NCBI GenBank assembly: GCA_016703625.1
Contig: JADJBP010000001.1
Location: 496,001-560,000, forward strand
Source of the DNA: Chitinophagaceae bacterium
GTDB taxonomy: Bacteria; Bacteroidota; Bacteroidia; Chitinophagales; Chitinophagaceae
DNA: 64,000 nucleotides
Direction: 5' to 3'
In this document: positions 19,201-27,675 of the stretch, piece by piece
Layout: each line of letters opens with the position of its first letter
How positions within the stretch are numbered: the stretch's first letter is position 1
The notes under the pieces: generated by a model
Seen by the model: the letters and a program-made list of their open reading frames with translations, nothing else
What the model was told of the DNA's origin: nothing
Databases searched by the model: none
Position numbers and translations under genes: made by a program

Positions 19201-19770
19201 TTAATAATTCAGTAACTCATCTTTTACAATGCTCAGCCGTTCCCGTAAATGCAGCACAGCATAGCGTTTCCGGCTGATGAGCGTGGCAACGGGTTCGCCG
19301 GTTTGTTCGGCAATGTCTTTAAAGGGGATTCCCTCTATTTCATTTTGAATAAATACTTCCCGCTGGGCAGCAGGCAGTTCATCAAGCGCTGCTTTCAGTT
19401 CTTCCCAGAATATATTACGGATGTATTCGGTTTCAGGTGTACTTTCGGCTGGCAATAACATTTCCTTCCAGTTAAAATTTTCCCCTTCCGTTTCCTCACT
19501 GTTGAAAATATCATCGGCCAGGGGCAGTTTATGCTTTCGGTAATTATCCGTTATTTTATTGCGGGCTACTTTATAGAGCCATCCTGTTGCCTGTTCAATG
19601 GGCTCGGTATTGCCTGCAAACTGGTAAAAAACTTCCTGCAGAATGTCTTCCGCATCTTCTGTAGTGGCCACACGCTGTTTTATAAAACCAAACAGGCGTT
19701 TGCTTATCGCTTTAATAGTGTTGGTAATATTATTATTACGCTCTGGCGTCATTTCTACGGCTAATGTCAT
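19201..19770 (-). CDS. RNA polymerase sigma factor, ECF subfamily
   Basis: 189 residues, standard ECF length. Region 2 contains LFGFIKQRVATTEDAEDILQ and GWLYKVARNKITDNYRK, which contact core polymerase and the -10 region. Region 4 contains AALDELPAAQREVFIQNEIEG and FKDIAEQTGEPVATLISRK, a helix-turn-helix for the -35 region. No fused anti-sigma domain is present; the next gene encodes a small membrane protein that could fill that role. The gene heads a three-gene operon. The stimulus is unknown; the HMA-like and sensor-like partners hint at metal or envelope stress, which is inference. Confidence 0.9.
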   Translation of the reverse strand: MTLAVEMTPERNNNITNTIKAISKRLFGFIKQRVATTEDAEDILQEVFYQFAGNTEPIEQATGWLYKVARNKITDNYRKHKLPLADDIFNSEETEGENFNWKEMLLPAESTPETEYIRNIFWEELKAALDELPAAQREVFIQNEIEGIPFKDIAEQTGEPVATLISRKRYAVLHLRERLSIVKDELLNY

Positions 19771-19880
19771 TGCTTCGGCTTTCTGTAATTACAAAGACGA
19801 ACAGGCATCGGGCATGTTTTAAAAAAGGTCAAAAAATTTTATGATCGCATTTCTGTACTAAAGTCGGGGAAATTCAGCAA

Positions 19881-20528
19881 TTAATAAGCAAAATCAAAAA
19901 CGGCGTTGTAGCCATATTTTTTATGGGGCTGGATGGATAACCCAATTTTACTATAGGAGTTTAAAAAAATATTCCGGTGCCCGAGTGAAGGCACACCTTC
20001 ATCGATCAGCAGGGACAATATGATCTCAAGCGGGTCTTTGTGGCCATAATCGCAACATTCGCCATTATACAATTTTTTCTTTTCACAATCACGGTTAATG
20101 CGTTTATGTCCCGCATAGCCTGCCATACCGGAAGAGGCTGCATGGCATTGTGCACTTTCAAAACAGGTTTTATCAGGGTAAAGCAAACCAAGCGGCTCCA
20201 GTTGCTTCAGGGTATTAACCAATGATAAAAAGTAATAAGCATCTGTTGCCAGGTAATCATTGCCCGACATGGAAGGGTATTTTTTAAGAACAGTATTCGC
20301 AAATAAAGCCGGGTTGGTGCGAATGAGGTTTAAAATATAGATCGTGTTTTTTTCATCGTCACTCATGTAATCAGCATGGGCAGCCGTATTACATTTACTG
20401 TATTTAATATCATTCCAAATATCACTGTATACTGATAATGGCGAAACGGTTTTAAAACTTATGTTGCTGTTTTGCGAATACAAAACCAGCGACGAACAAA
20501 TCAATAAAATGGTGGAGATCAATTTCAT
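19881..20528 (-). CDS. Secreted CAP (SCP-like) domain protein
   Basis: 215 residues with an N-terminal signal peptide (ISTILLICSSLVLYSQ). The CAP domain pattern is visible: an early helix IYILNLIRTNPALFANTV, then LEPLGLLYPDKTCFESAQCHA, GHKRINRDC, the acidic PLEIILSLLIDEG, and LGHRNIFLNSYSKIGLSI near the end. Cysteines in the middle (CEKKK, GECCDYGH) may form disulfides. CAP proteins are extracellular and of varied function. A 100-base spacer separates it from the ChaN-like gene upstream on the same strand. Intact. Confidence 0.85.
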   Translation of the reverse strand: MKLISTILLICSSLVLYSQNSNISFKTVSPLSVYSDIWNDIKYSKCNTAAHADYMSDDEKNTIYILNLIRTNPALFANTVLKKYPSMSGNDYLATDAYYFLSLVNTLKQLEPLGLLYPDKTCFESAQCHAASSGMAGYAGHKRINRDCEKKKLYNGECCDYGHKDPLEIILSLLIDEGVPSLGHRNIFLNSYSKIGLSIQPHKKYGYNAVFDFAY

Positions 20529-20629
20529 TTGGCCAGGATATCATTTACCTGGTGCAAGCTGCATTTTTTATGGCATTTTGTAAAATTACCGTGGTTTATT
20601 TACGAAAGGATTAACAAAAAGACGGGCCC

Positions 20630-21484
20630 TTAATAAGTATTCGTCATATCTGCATCCACACAAATAATATAATCAGCCTTGCCCTTATTTTCAGCCAAAA
20701 GTGATTTTATATTTTTTTGAGAAACAGTTGTAATGGTGGCGTATTTCAACTCCGGTCTTTGTTTTTTCAAATACCAGTTTATGCCATCATAATTCTCGGA
20801 ATGAAACGCACCGTTGTAATGGATGAATACAGACCCCGGTTTAAAATGCTGCAGGATAAAATAAGCCATCGTGGCATCTTTGCTGGCCTGTGCCTTTGTC
20901 ATATTGCGACCGCCATGTCCACCCATCATTTCTATCATTTTTACATAACCGGGCAGGTTGGCATCATAGTCCATGGGTAAGGGTGCCATCCATTTTTTAT
21001 CCTGTGCAGGTAAAGTATCCAGTGCTTCAAAACCTTTTTTTGAAACCAGTGAAGCATACCGGCGGGGAATATTGGTGGCTATGAACGGGTATTTTCTTTC
21101 TTTGGCAAAATTCACAATTGGGGCATAATCGGTTTTATAATTACTCCATAAACGGGCTGCAGAGTCAAGCCCTTTGGCAGTTATCTTGCCTTCCAGGTAA
21201 TCGTTCAAGGCCTGCTGGTTATCCGCTTCAAACATTTCGGCGCCAAATACCAGGTTACGGCTCTCACCCAGGTCCTTTGCCACAGCCAGTTCCAGCCAGT
21301 GTGCAATGGCATTGTTGTGAAACTCACCAAAAAGGACAATGTCTTTTTTAGCCAGTTGCCTGATCATTTTATTGTAGGAAATTTTTTTGCCCTGTGCATT
21401 GTACAAAACGTATGCAGGTTTTTGCTGGGCATACATGCAAGCAGCAATAAAAGTGAACGCAAACAGCAGCAGGTATTTTTTCAT
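20630..21484 (-). CDS. ChaN-like (DUF399) haem-binding-type protein
   Basis: 284 residues with a signal peptide (YLLLFAFTFIAACMYAQ). The conserved start of the domain is DIVLFGEFHNNAIAHWLE (residues about 48-65); FGEFHNN matches the GExHxN signature. Later motifs are LVFGAEMFEADNQ, FIATNIPRRYASLVS and GSVFIHYNGAFHSENYDG, all typical of the ChaN family. ChaN of Campylobacter binds haem as a dimer and is iron-regulated; here neither haem use nor iron control can be shown from sequence. The gene is intact and single on its strand, with CAP downstream. Confidence 0.88.
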   Translation of the reverse strand: MKKYLLLFAFTFIAACMYAQQKPAYVLYNAQGKKISYNKMIRQLAKKDIVLFGEFHNNAIAHWLELAVAKDLGESRNLVFGAEMFEADNQQALNDYLEGKITAKGLDSAARLWSNYKTDYAPIVNFAKERKYPFIATNIPRRYASLVSKKGFEALDTLPAQDKKWMAPLPMDYDANLPGYVKMIEMMGGHGGRNMTKAQASKDATMAYFILQHFKPGSVFIHYNGAFHSENYDGINWYLKKQRPELKYATITTVSQKNIKSLLAENKGKADYIICVDADMTNTY

Positions 21485-21599
21485 ATTAATTAATTGTTAC
21501 CGAAAGGTAAAAATAATGAAACAGAACGGGCATATAAAATTATACTTTATAAAACTGCGTATATTGGTTATATTTGTTATCCAATTAAAACCATCCAAC

Positions 21600-22643
21600 A
21601 TGCCATCAACCAAAGCTTATGCAGCACAGGACGCAACCACTCCGCTTGCACCCTGGACCATCAACAGGAGAGACCCAAAAACACATGATGTACAGATAGC
21701 GATCAAATATTGTGGTGTTTGTCACAGCGATCTTCATTTTGCCCGTAATGACTGGGGTATGACGGTTTACCCGATCGTACCCGGCCACGAAATTGTAGGC
21801 GTTGTAACTGCTGTAGGGGATCATGTTACAAAATTTAAAGTGGGCGACCTGGCCGGTGTGGGTTGTTTGGTTGACAGTTGCCGGGAATGTAATAACTGTA
21901 AAGATGGCCTGGAACAATATTGCAGCAATGGATGGGTAGGTACTTATGGGGGTATGGAAAAAGATGGCAGTGGTGCTACATACGGAGGCTACAGCAAAAA
22001 TATCCTGGCTCACGAAGATTTTGTTTTACACATTTCGGATAAACTGCCATTGGAAGCTGTTGCGCCTTTGCTTTGTGCAGGCATTACAACCTATTCTCCT
22101 TTGCGCCACTGGAAAGTAGGTAAGGGACAAAAAGTGGGCATACTGGGATTGGGCGGTTTGGGCCATATGGGTGTAAAACTGGCTGTATCGATGGGGGCAG
22201 AAGTTACGATGCTGAGCCATACCCCTTCAAAAGAAAAGGATGCGAAAAGACTGGGTGCTCATAAATTTGTTTTAACCTCAGATGAAGCACAGACAAAAGC
22301 TGTTGCCGGTTATTTCGATTTTATTTTAGATACCGTTTCGGCACAGCACGATTATAATTTTTACCTGAACATGCTTACAACAAACGGAACCATGGTTTGT
22401 GTGGGGGCGCCTCCTCCGGGTGACCCGGTCGTTCCCTTCAACCTGATCTTTCAAAGAAGGAGTATAGCAGGGTCATTGATCGGCGGACTGCCCGAAACCC
22501 AGGAAATGCTGGATTACTGCGCCGAGCACAATATTGTAAGTGATATTGAGATAATTGCGATGAAAGATATCAATGATGCCTATGAAAGAATGCTGAAAGG
22601 AGATGTGCGTTACAGGTTTGTGATCGATATGGCTACGTTGTAA
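21600..22643 (+). CDS. Zinc-dependent NAD(P) alcohol dehydrogenase, YahK/cinnamyl-type
   Basis: 347 residues from the ATG at 21600; a longer in-frame start adds a poorly conserved basic leader and is unlikely. It reduces aldehydes or oxidises alcohols with NAD(P)H. The catalytic zinc ligands are in CGVCHSDLHF and GHEIVG. The structural zinc set is CRECNNCKDGLEQYC (four cysteines). The Rossmann motif is GILGLGGLGHMGVKLA (about residues 179-194), followed by SHTPSKEKDAKRLGA, a loop usually linked with NADP preference in this subfamily. TSDEAQ and LDTVSAQHDYNFY fit the YahK/CAD group. Intact. Confidence 0.92.
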   Translation: MPSTKAYAAQDATTPLAPWTINRRDPKTHDVQIAIKYCGVCHSDLHFARNDWGMTVYPIVPGHEIVGVVTAVGDHVTKFKVGDLAGVGCLVDSCRECNNCKDGLEQYCSNGWVGTYGGMEKDGSGATYGGYSKNILAHEDFVLHISDKLPLEAVAPLLCAGITTYSPLRHWKVGKGQKVGILGLGGLGHMGVKLAVSMGAEVTMLSHTPSKEKDAKRLGAHKFVLTSDEAQTKAVAGYFDFILDTVSAQHDYNFYLNMLTTNGTMVCVGAPPPGDPVVPFNLIFQRRSIAGSLIGGLPETQEMLDYCAEHNIVSDIEIIAMKDINDAYERMLKGDVRYRFVIDMATL

Positions 22644-22672
22644 TCAATAAGCAATGGGCAATCGACATTTGC

Positions 22673-22728
22673 AATAATCAATAATTAATAATCAATAATT
22701 AATAATCAATAATTAATAATCAATAATT
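22673..22728 (+). repeat. Four perfect tandem copies of a 14-base AT-rich unit
   Basis: AATAATCAATAATT is repeated four times without change just after the alcohol dehydrogenase gene. The flanking sequence (AATCAATAAGCAATGGGCAATC) has similar words. No gene is encoded here. Confidence 0.95.
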
Positions 22729-22817
22729 AAGGAAGGCTGTCTTTTAGGGCAGCTTTTTCTTTTTGGTGAAAACGGGTATTTTCATTTATTGTAACTTTCC
22801 TTTTTAAAAAATAAAGT

Positions 22818-23624
22818 ATGCGGTATAAATTCATAACAGTGGTTTTAATAATGATCATCAGCAACAGCTGCAGTACGAACAAATACGCTGCCAGTAATAA
22901 AAAGTATAAGCAACAGGCAAAGGCATTAGCCAACGAATTGAAAAAACAACCGGCAGGTATTGACAGTGAAAAAAATGCGGTAAGCTGGGGAGGCACAACC
23001 AATTTCAGTATGCGTAAACCCAACCTGGTCATCATACACCATAACGCACAAAACAGTGGTGATCAAACCATCAATACTTTTATTTTGCCACGAACCGAAG
23101 TGAGCGCTCATTATGTGATCTGTAAAGACGGAACCGTACAACACATGCTGGGCGATTACCTGCGAGGCTGGCATGCCGGTTCCGGCAAATGGGGCAACCT
23201 CACCGACATCAATTCTGTCTCTATCGGGATTGAACTGGATAATAACGGTTTTGAACCCTTTACCGAAGCGCAGATCAGTAACCTGCTGGTTGTTTTGATG
23301 ACACTAAAGAAGAAATATAATATACCCACCGCCAATTTTATCGGCCATGCCGATATCGCCCCCGGTCGTAAAGTTGACCCCAGCCGTTTTTTCCCCTGGC
23401 AGCAACTGGCGTCTAACGGTTTTGGTTACTGGTATGATACAACCCAGGTAAAACAACCTGAAAATTTTAATGCGCTGCAGGGATTACGCATCATGGGTTA
23501 CAATACAAGGGATTCGATCGCTGCCATAAAAGCTTTTAAACTGCATTTTGTACAGCAGGATTCTTTGCCGGTACTTACTGAAGCGGATAAAAAGATCATC
23601 TATGACCTCTACAAAAAATATTAA
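22818..23624 (+). CDS. N-acetylmuramoyl-L-alanine amidase (Amidase_2) lipoprotein
   Basis: 268 residues with a short signal peptide and lipobox (IISNSC). The amidase cleaves the bond between muramic acid and L-alanine in peptidoglycan. Zinc ligands are the histidine in LVIIHHNAQNSG (about residue 74) and that in FIGHADIAPGRKVDPS (about residue 177). The strand SAHYVICKDGTVQHML and the motif SVSIGIELDNNG are typical of the AmpD/PGRP fold. After the domain, a C-terminal stretch (LQGLRIMGYNTRDSIAAIKA) resembles the peptidoglycan-binding helix seen in AmiD-type enzymes. Its last codons overlap the convergent flippase gene by four bases. Intact. Confidence 0.9.
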   Translation: MRYKFITVVLIMIISNSCSTNKYAASNKKYKQQAKALANELKKQPAGIDSEKNAVSWGGTTNFSMRKPNLVIIHHNAQNSGDQTINTFILPRTEVSAHYVICKDGTVQHMLGDYLRGWHAGSGKWGNLTDINSVSIGIELDNNGFEPFTEAQISNLLVVLMTLKKKYNIPTANFIGHADIAPGRKVDPSRFFPWQQLASNGFGYWYDTTQVKQPENFNALQGLRIMGYNTRDSIAAIKAFKLHFVQQDSLPVLTEADKKIIYDLYKKY

Positions 23625-25135
23625 CGGTTAAAATACTTACCCACAACCGGTAGTTTGGCAAGTTCCTTCGCTTCCACCTTTGTAACAAACCAGGTAAAGC
23701 CAAGAAATAAAACGATTCCTGCACTTATTGAAAAAAGCATGGAACCGGCAACCAAATAAACCCCGGCAAGATGTACAAAATAGAGGAGAACACTCAGCGT
23801 TAAATAGGCCAGTAATTTTTTTACAGCATAAGGGACCCGGTAATATTTTTGTCCCAGCAGGTAACTGCAGATCATCATGAATAAATAACAACAGAAGGTT
23901 GCCAGGGCGGCCCCTGCATAATGCAGTTTGGGTATAAGCACAATGTTGAGCACGATGGTGATAACTGCGCCACCAATGGTTATGGCCGCTCCATACATAT
24001 TTTTATTGGTGAGTTTATACCATATACTCAGGTTATAATAAATGCCCAGGAAAATATTGCCCAGTGCCAGTAAAGGCACCACTTCCATTCCTTCGGCCCA
24101 GGCCGGGTTTGCAAATGTGGTGAATATCCACCGGAATACATCCAGGAACAAACCGATGAATAAGAACATGAAACAACAGGCGATCACAAAGAATTTCATC
24201 ACCCGAGCATAGGTTTTCTGTGCATTTTCATCACCGCTTTTATTAAAGAAAAAAGGTTCGGCAGCCATACGGAAAGCCTGTATCATAATGGTTACAAGCA
24301 AGGCTATCCGGAATATATTGGCAAATATGCCCAGCTCATGATCTGCTTCGTTTTGCGGCAGGTCAACCACGTGGCGGTAAATCAGCCGGCTGAGCACATC
24401 ATTTACCATACCGCCCAGGCCAACAATGATCAATGGCGCACTGTAACGCATAACCTCTTTCCAGAGTGTAAAATCGAAATTGATCTTTATCTGCCTGATC
24501 TCTTTCGACAGTACCACTAATGTAAACAGGCTGCCACAAAGGTTGCCGAGTAAATAATAACCCAGGCCAAATTCTTTATTGTAGATCTTTGCCAGGAAAT
24601 GACCCGGATCTGATTCCAGGATTTTTGGTATCACCCCTAAAAAAAATATAACTACACAAACATTTAACACAATACCGGCCACCCTGGCAAATGCATAACG
24701 CCTTGGGCGGTTCTCCTGCCGCAGTTTGGCAAAGGGAAGGGTGTTTAAATTATCAACTGCAATGATGGCAATCATCCACAACAAATAATCAGGATGGGCA
24801 TTAAGATCGGCAGCATTAACCAATGTATTTTGACAAAGCAATAAAACTACCGTAAAGAAAATGCTGCTGAATAAAAGTGAAAGCGAAAGGGTATTGTACA
24901 GTTTTTGTTTATCGTGTGTTTGTGAAAAACGGAAATAGGCGGTTTCCAGGCCATAGGCATACAACACATTTAAAAAAGGAATGATGGTGTACACCTGCAC
25001 CAGGTCGGCGGTCTTTTCAGGCATGGCCACAAAAAAGGGCAATGCCATATTCATTAAATACCCCAGGAAACGGCTGGCAATGGTAGGCACGCCATACCAC
25101 AATGTTTGTCCTGCTAATTTTTTAATGCCGCTCAA
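23621..25135 (-). CDS. Oligosaccharide flippase family (MOP) membrane protein
   Basis: 504 residues with about fourteen hydrophobic helices along the whole length, the layout of the polysaccharide transporter branch of the MOP superfamily. The beginning (LAGQTLWYGVPTIASRFLGYL) and WKEVMRYSAPLIIVGLGGMVND match Wzx-like proteins; ITIGGAVITIVLNIVLIPKLHYAGAA is the typical second-half motif. Such proteins flip lipid-linked sugars across the inner membrane. No glycosyltransferases lie nearby, so the substrate is unknown. The chosen start is TTG; no nearby ATG fits. Intact. Confidence 0.85.
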   Translation of the reverse strand: MSGIKKLAGQTLWYGVPTIASRFLGYLMNMALPFFVAMPEKTADLVQVYTIIPFLNVLYAYGLETAYFRFSQTHDKQKLYNTLSLSLLFSSIFFTVVLLLCQNTLVNAADLNAHPDYLLWMIAIIAVDNLNTLPFAKLRQENRPRRYAFARVAGIVLNVCVVIFFLGVIPKILESDPGHFLAKIYNKEFGLGYYLLGNLCGSLFTLVVLSKEIRQIKINFDFTLWKEVMRYSAPLIIVGLGGMVNDVLSRLIYRHVVDLPQNEADHELGIFANIFRIALLVTIMIQAFRMAAEPFFFNKSGDENAQKTYARVMKFFVIACCFMFLFIGLFLDVFRWIFTTFANPAWAEGMEVVPLLALGNIFLGIYYNLSIWYKLTNKNMYGAAITIGGAVITIVLNIVLIPKLHYAGAALATFCCYLFMMICSYLLGQKYYRVPYAVKKLLAYLTLSVLLYFVHLAGVYLVAGSMLFSISAGIVLFLGFTWFVTKVEAKELAKLPVVGKYFNR

Positions 25136-25247
25136 CTATATGTTTGATTTAGGTTCAAATTTACCTTTATAATTTATAATTACGGTTATGCGGATTATCA
25201 TTTCTGGATTGGCGTCCAAAGTCATTCTCTTAACAAATTATAAAAGC

Positions 25248-25317
25248 TGTCAGCCTGAGCTTGTCGAAGGCGGGTTTATTATTGTAATCCGGGGTCCCAA
25301 GCCCCCCCCCCCCCCCC
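25248..25317. repeat. REP-like intergenic motif followed by a 16-base C run
   Basis: CAGCCTGAGCTTGTCGAAGG (25251-25270) is a motif I know as frequent in intergenic sequence of several bacterial groups; only one copy lies in this window. It is followed by 16 C in a row (25302-25317), which is likely an assembly or consensus artefact because the window shows similar runs elsewhere. No gene is present between 25136 and 25353. Confidence 0.45.
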
Positions 25318-25353
25318 GGTGTAAATTGGTGTTAATTCCTTTTCCAGAGCGTA

Positions 25354-26406
25354 TCATTGTGCAAACCTGGCTGCTTTGGTCATAGTGGTATCAGTAAGGG
25401 TGTTTAAAAAATAGATCAGGTCGTTCTTTTGGGTATTGGTTATAGCGATCCTGTTTACCAGTAAGGGGTCTAATGTAGGTTGCGTGGTAATGATGCCGGT
25501 ACGGTAATGATCAATGGCAGCACCTATCGAATAAAACCTGCCATCATGCGCATACGGGAAGGTGAGCATTACATTACGCAGGCTTGGTACTTTAAATTTC
25601 AATGAATCATTTTTATCGTTTGTAATGCGCATTCTTCCAAAATCATTTAAAAATGGATTAACGGCAAGGCCGGTATTGCGGAAACTGTTATCGGTAAACA
25701 GGGGTTCTTTGTGGCAGGTTTCGCATTTGGCTTTAAAAAGATCATACCCATTCTGTTCGGTGGCAGTAAAGCTGGCTTCGCCCCTTTGTACTTTATCGTA
25801 TTTTGAATTGGAAGAAATGATGGAGCCCATGAATTGTGCCAGCGCCTTTAACATGCGCTGGCTGTTAATATCTGTATTGCCGAAAGCGCTTTTAAAAAGT
25901 GCCGGGTATTCTGTATCGGCACGCAGCTTGTTCAAAACATTGTCGATGGTTTCGGCCATTTCATTTTGTGCAGTGATGGGTGCCAGTGGCTGCACTTCAA
26001 TGTGATTGATGCCGCCGTCCCAGTGCATCTTTGTCATCCAGGCCAGGTTAAACAATCCGGGTGCATTTCGGGTGGTAAAGGAATTGTCAAAGCCATGGCT
26101 GAAATCGTGGTCGAATGTGGCAAATGCGGCAAACTGCTGGTGGCAGCTGGCGCAGGGAAAGTTGCCGTCTTTGCTCAGTTTACCGTCATAAAATAATTTT
26201 TTTCCCAGCTGGAATCCTTCTTCAGTCAACTTGTTGTTGGCAAAAATATCTGAGGTTGGAGTTGGCCAACCGGCAGGAATGGTAAGATCAATATAAGTTG
26301 GGTTGTGTGGTTCACCAGGCTGCACATCATTTTTTTTACAGGCACTGATGAATATCGCAGCAATCAATACCAATAAACCGAAAAATATAATAACTCTTGT
26401 TTTCAA
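25354..26406 (-). CDS. mbnH: Di-haem peroxidase lipoprotein, MauG/MbnH-like
   Basis: 350 residues with lipobox (FISACKK). Two haem c motifs are present, CASCHQQ (about residues 80-86) and CETCHKE (about 231-237), the two-domain layout of bacterial cytochrome c peroxidases and MauG. DGKLSKDGNFPCASCH, FTTRNAPGLFNLAW and VPSLRNVMLTFPYAHDGRF are typical. It starts two bases after the stop of an MbnP-like gene. In methanotrophs the MbnH enzyme oxidises a tryptophan of MbnP to kynurenine, creating a copper site; the same pairing here suggests the same chemistry, which is inference. There is no methanobactin gene in the window. Intact. Confidence 0.87.
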   Translation of the reverse strand: MKTRVIIFFGLLVLIAAIFISACKKNDVQPGEPHNPTYIDLTIPAGWPTPTSDIFANNKLTEEGFQLGKKLFYDGKLSKDGNFPCASCHQQFAAFATFDHDFSHGFDNSFTTRNAPGLFNLAWMTKMHWDGGINHIEVQPLAPITAQNEMAETIDNVLNKLRADTEYPALFKSAFGNTDINSQRMLKALAQFMGSIISSNSKYDKVQRGEASFTATEQNGYDLFKAKCETCHKEPLFTDNSFRNTGLAVNPFLNDFGRMRITNDKNDSLKFKVPSLRNVMLTFPYAHDGRFYSIGAAIDHYRTGIITTQPTLDPLLVNRIAITNTQKNDLIYFLNTLTDTTMTKAARFAQ

Positions 26407-26408
26407 GC

Positions 26409-27167
26409 TCAGTAATTTTTAATATCGGTTATAGAGAACATACTTACATAATTATCTGAAATACTTTTTGCCAATACACCGGGTGTGGTTACCACCGGAT
26501 TATCGGCAATTTTTAAATTGAAAACGCCCTGCCACCAGGTATCAAAATCAGCATCCATAAATATTTCACTTATTTTTCCTTCCCGTATATTAATGCCTGC
26601 CGGATCAGTAATAATAAATCCATAGTTTTTTAAAACACTGTTGGTCCCGGCAAAACCGCCAATATGATATTCCACTTTATTATTTACAACAGGCGATTGT
26701 GGCGAATTGCCTTCCATTTTGGCCATGATGTAACCGGAGTTCCAGGTCCAGAACATATCGTTCAGGGGATCAAGAGCCCCGGTTTGTGCACCGCTTACAT
26801 TGCGGGCACTGTCAACCCCAATTAAAAATTTAAGTGAGTAATAGGTATCTACCGGTGCTTCAAAACTAAAACTTAAAGATGCCGGGTTGCTTTGATCAAT
26901 TAAATAATAACGGCCATTAAAGGTATTTATTGGTGTAGTGGTAACGCTTACATTACTCAGGTAATATTTAAACTTTGTAATGTTGTATTGCTCCCCAAAG
27001 CTGTTTGTATAATTGCCGGTGTTTAATACCATGGGGTTTCCTTTGACCGTATTTCTGATGGTTATTTTTACGGTACCCGTAGCAGTGTTCGGGGAAATTG
27101 CTTTCTGGCATGATATCATGACCAGGCTTAAAAAACAGCAAACAAGTAGGGTATTGATCTTCATCAT
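26409..27167 (-). CDS. mbnP: MbnP-family lipoprotein, partner of the di-haem enzyme
   Basis: 252 residues with lipobox (LVMISCQK). The core carries the MbnP signature: NITKFKYYLSNV in the first third, FLIGVDSARN, then DMFWTWNSGYIMAKMEG (about residues 137-153), where the two tryptophans lie; one is the expected target for oxidation by the MbnH-like enzyme. HIGGFAGTNSVLK and the C-terminal FMDADFDTWWQGV also fit. The start codon overlaps the stop of arfB (ATGA), so the three genes are probably translated in step. Likely a periplasmic copper-binding protein; metal and conditions are not shown by the sequence. Confidence 0.85.
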   Translation of the reverse strand: MMKINTLLVCCFLSLVMISCQKAISPNTATGTVKITIRNTVKGNPMVLNTGNYTNSFGEQYNITKFKYYLSNVSVTTTPINTFNGRYYLIDQSNPASLSFSFEAPVDTYYSLKFLIGVDSARNVSGAQTGALDPLNDMFWTWNSGYIMAKMEGNSPQSPVVNNKVEYHIGGFAGTNSVLKNYGFIITDPAGINIREGKISEIFMDADFDTWWQGVFNLKIADNPVVTTPGVLAKSISDNYVSMFSITDIKNY

Positions 27168-27559
27168 AAAATGATTTTTTTACGGTTTGTTTTAATTTCA
27201 GCCGCAATTTTTTTGGTTTCCAGTCTTTTTTCCTTTGCTGCTTTTGATGGTTTTGTAGCCTTGCGTGTTTTGGGTACGATCAGTGCTTTATTAACCAACA
27301 GACCCATTTTCTTGATAACCTGCTGCTTATTGCCTAATTGGGTTCTTTCCGTTTGGCTTTTTACCAGCAAAAATCCTTCCGGGTTTATTTTTTTAATGAG
27401 TTTTTCTGTAAGCAGTTTCTTCTGTTTATCAGTAACCAATGCTGAAGATTCAATATGCCAGTAGCCCTGTACCATGGTCTCCAGTTTGTTCACATTTTGA
27501 CCACCTTTTCCACCACTACGGGCAGTTTTAAACCTGATCTCTTCATTTATATTCAACAT
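27164..27559 (-). CDS. arfB: Peptidyl-tRNA hydrolase ArfB (RF-1 domain, ribosome rescue)
   Basis: 131 residues from the second of two adjacent ATG codons (27559); the first, at 27562, lies only two bases from the promoter box. ArfB releases peptides from stalled ribosomes. The GGQ catalytic loop is ARSGGKGGQNVNK (about residues 13-25). The C-terminal tail is highly basic (KTRKATKPSKAAKEKRLETKK), as needed to enter the empty mRNA channel. TERTQLGNKQQVIKKM is typical of the domain. It is the first gene of an operon with the MbnP and MbnH genes, a link of unclear meaning. Intact. Confidence 0.92.
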   Translation of the reverse strand: MLNINEEIRFKTARSGGKGGQNVNKLETMVQGYWHIESSALVTDKQKKLLTEKLIKKINPEGFLLVKSQTERTQLGNKQQVIKKMGLLVNKALIVPKTRKATKPSKAAKEKRLETKKIAAEIKTNRKKIIL

Positions 27560-27564
27560 CATGT

Positions 27565-27572
27565 CAAATTTA
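27565..27572 (-). promoter_or_regulatory. TAnnTTTG promoter box of arfB
   Basis: On the minus strand TAAATTTG matches the -7 consensus and ends five bases before the ATG at 27559, so the arfB operon mRNA may be leaderless. Confidence 0.55.
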
Positions 27573-27675
27573 GGTATAAAATGTACGAATTTGCATCCTA
27601 ATACGTTTAAATTGAGTCTAATATTTCTATAAGAACTAATTTTTGCAGATTTTTGTATGAAACCAATAGAAGCAG

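Noticed and set aside
22673..22728. Tandem AT-rich repeats as a CRISPR array
   Set aside because: The units are 14 bases, directly joined without spacers, and no cas genes are present.
25251..25270. Insertion sequence end or attachment site at the CAGCCTGAGCTTGTCGAAGG motif
   Set aside because: No transposase, integrase or target duplication is visible; the motif is a frequent intergenic repeat.
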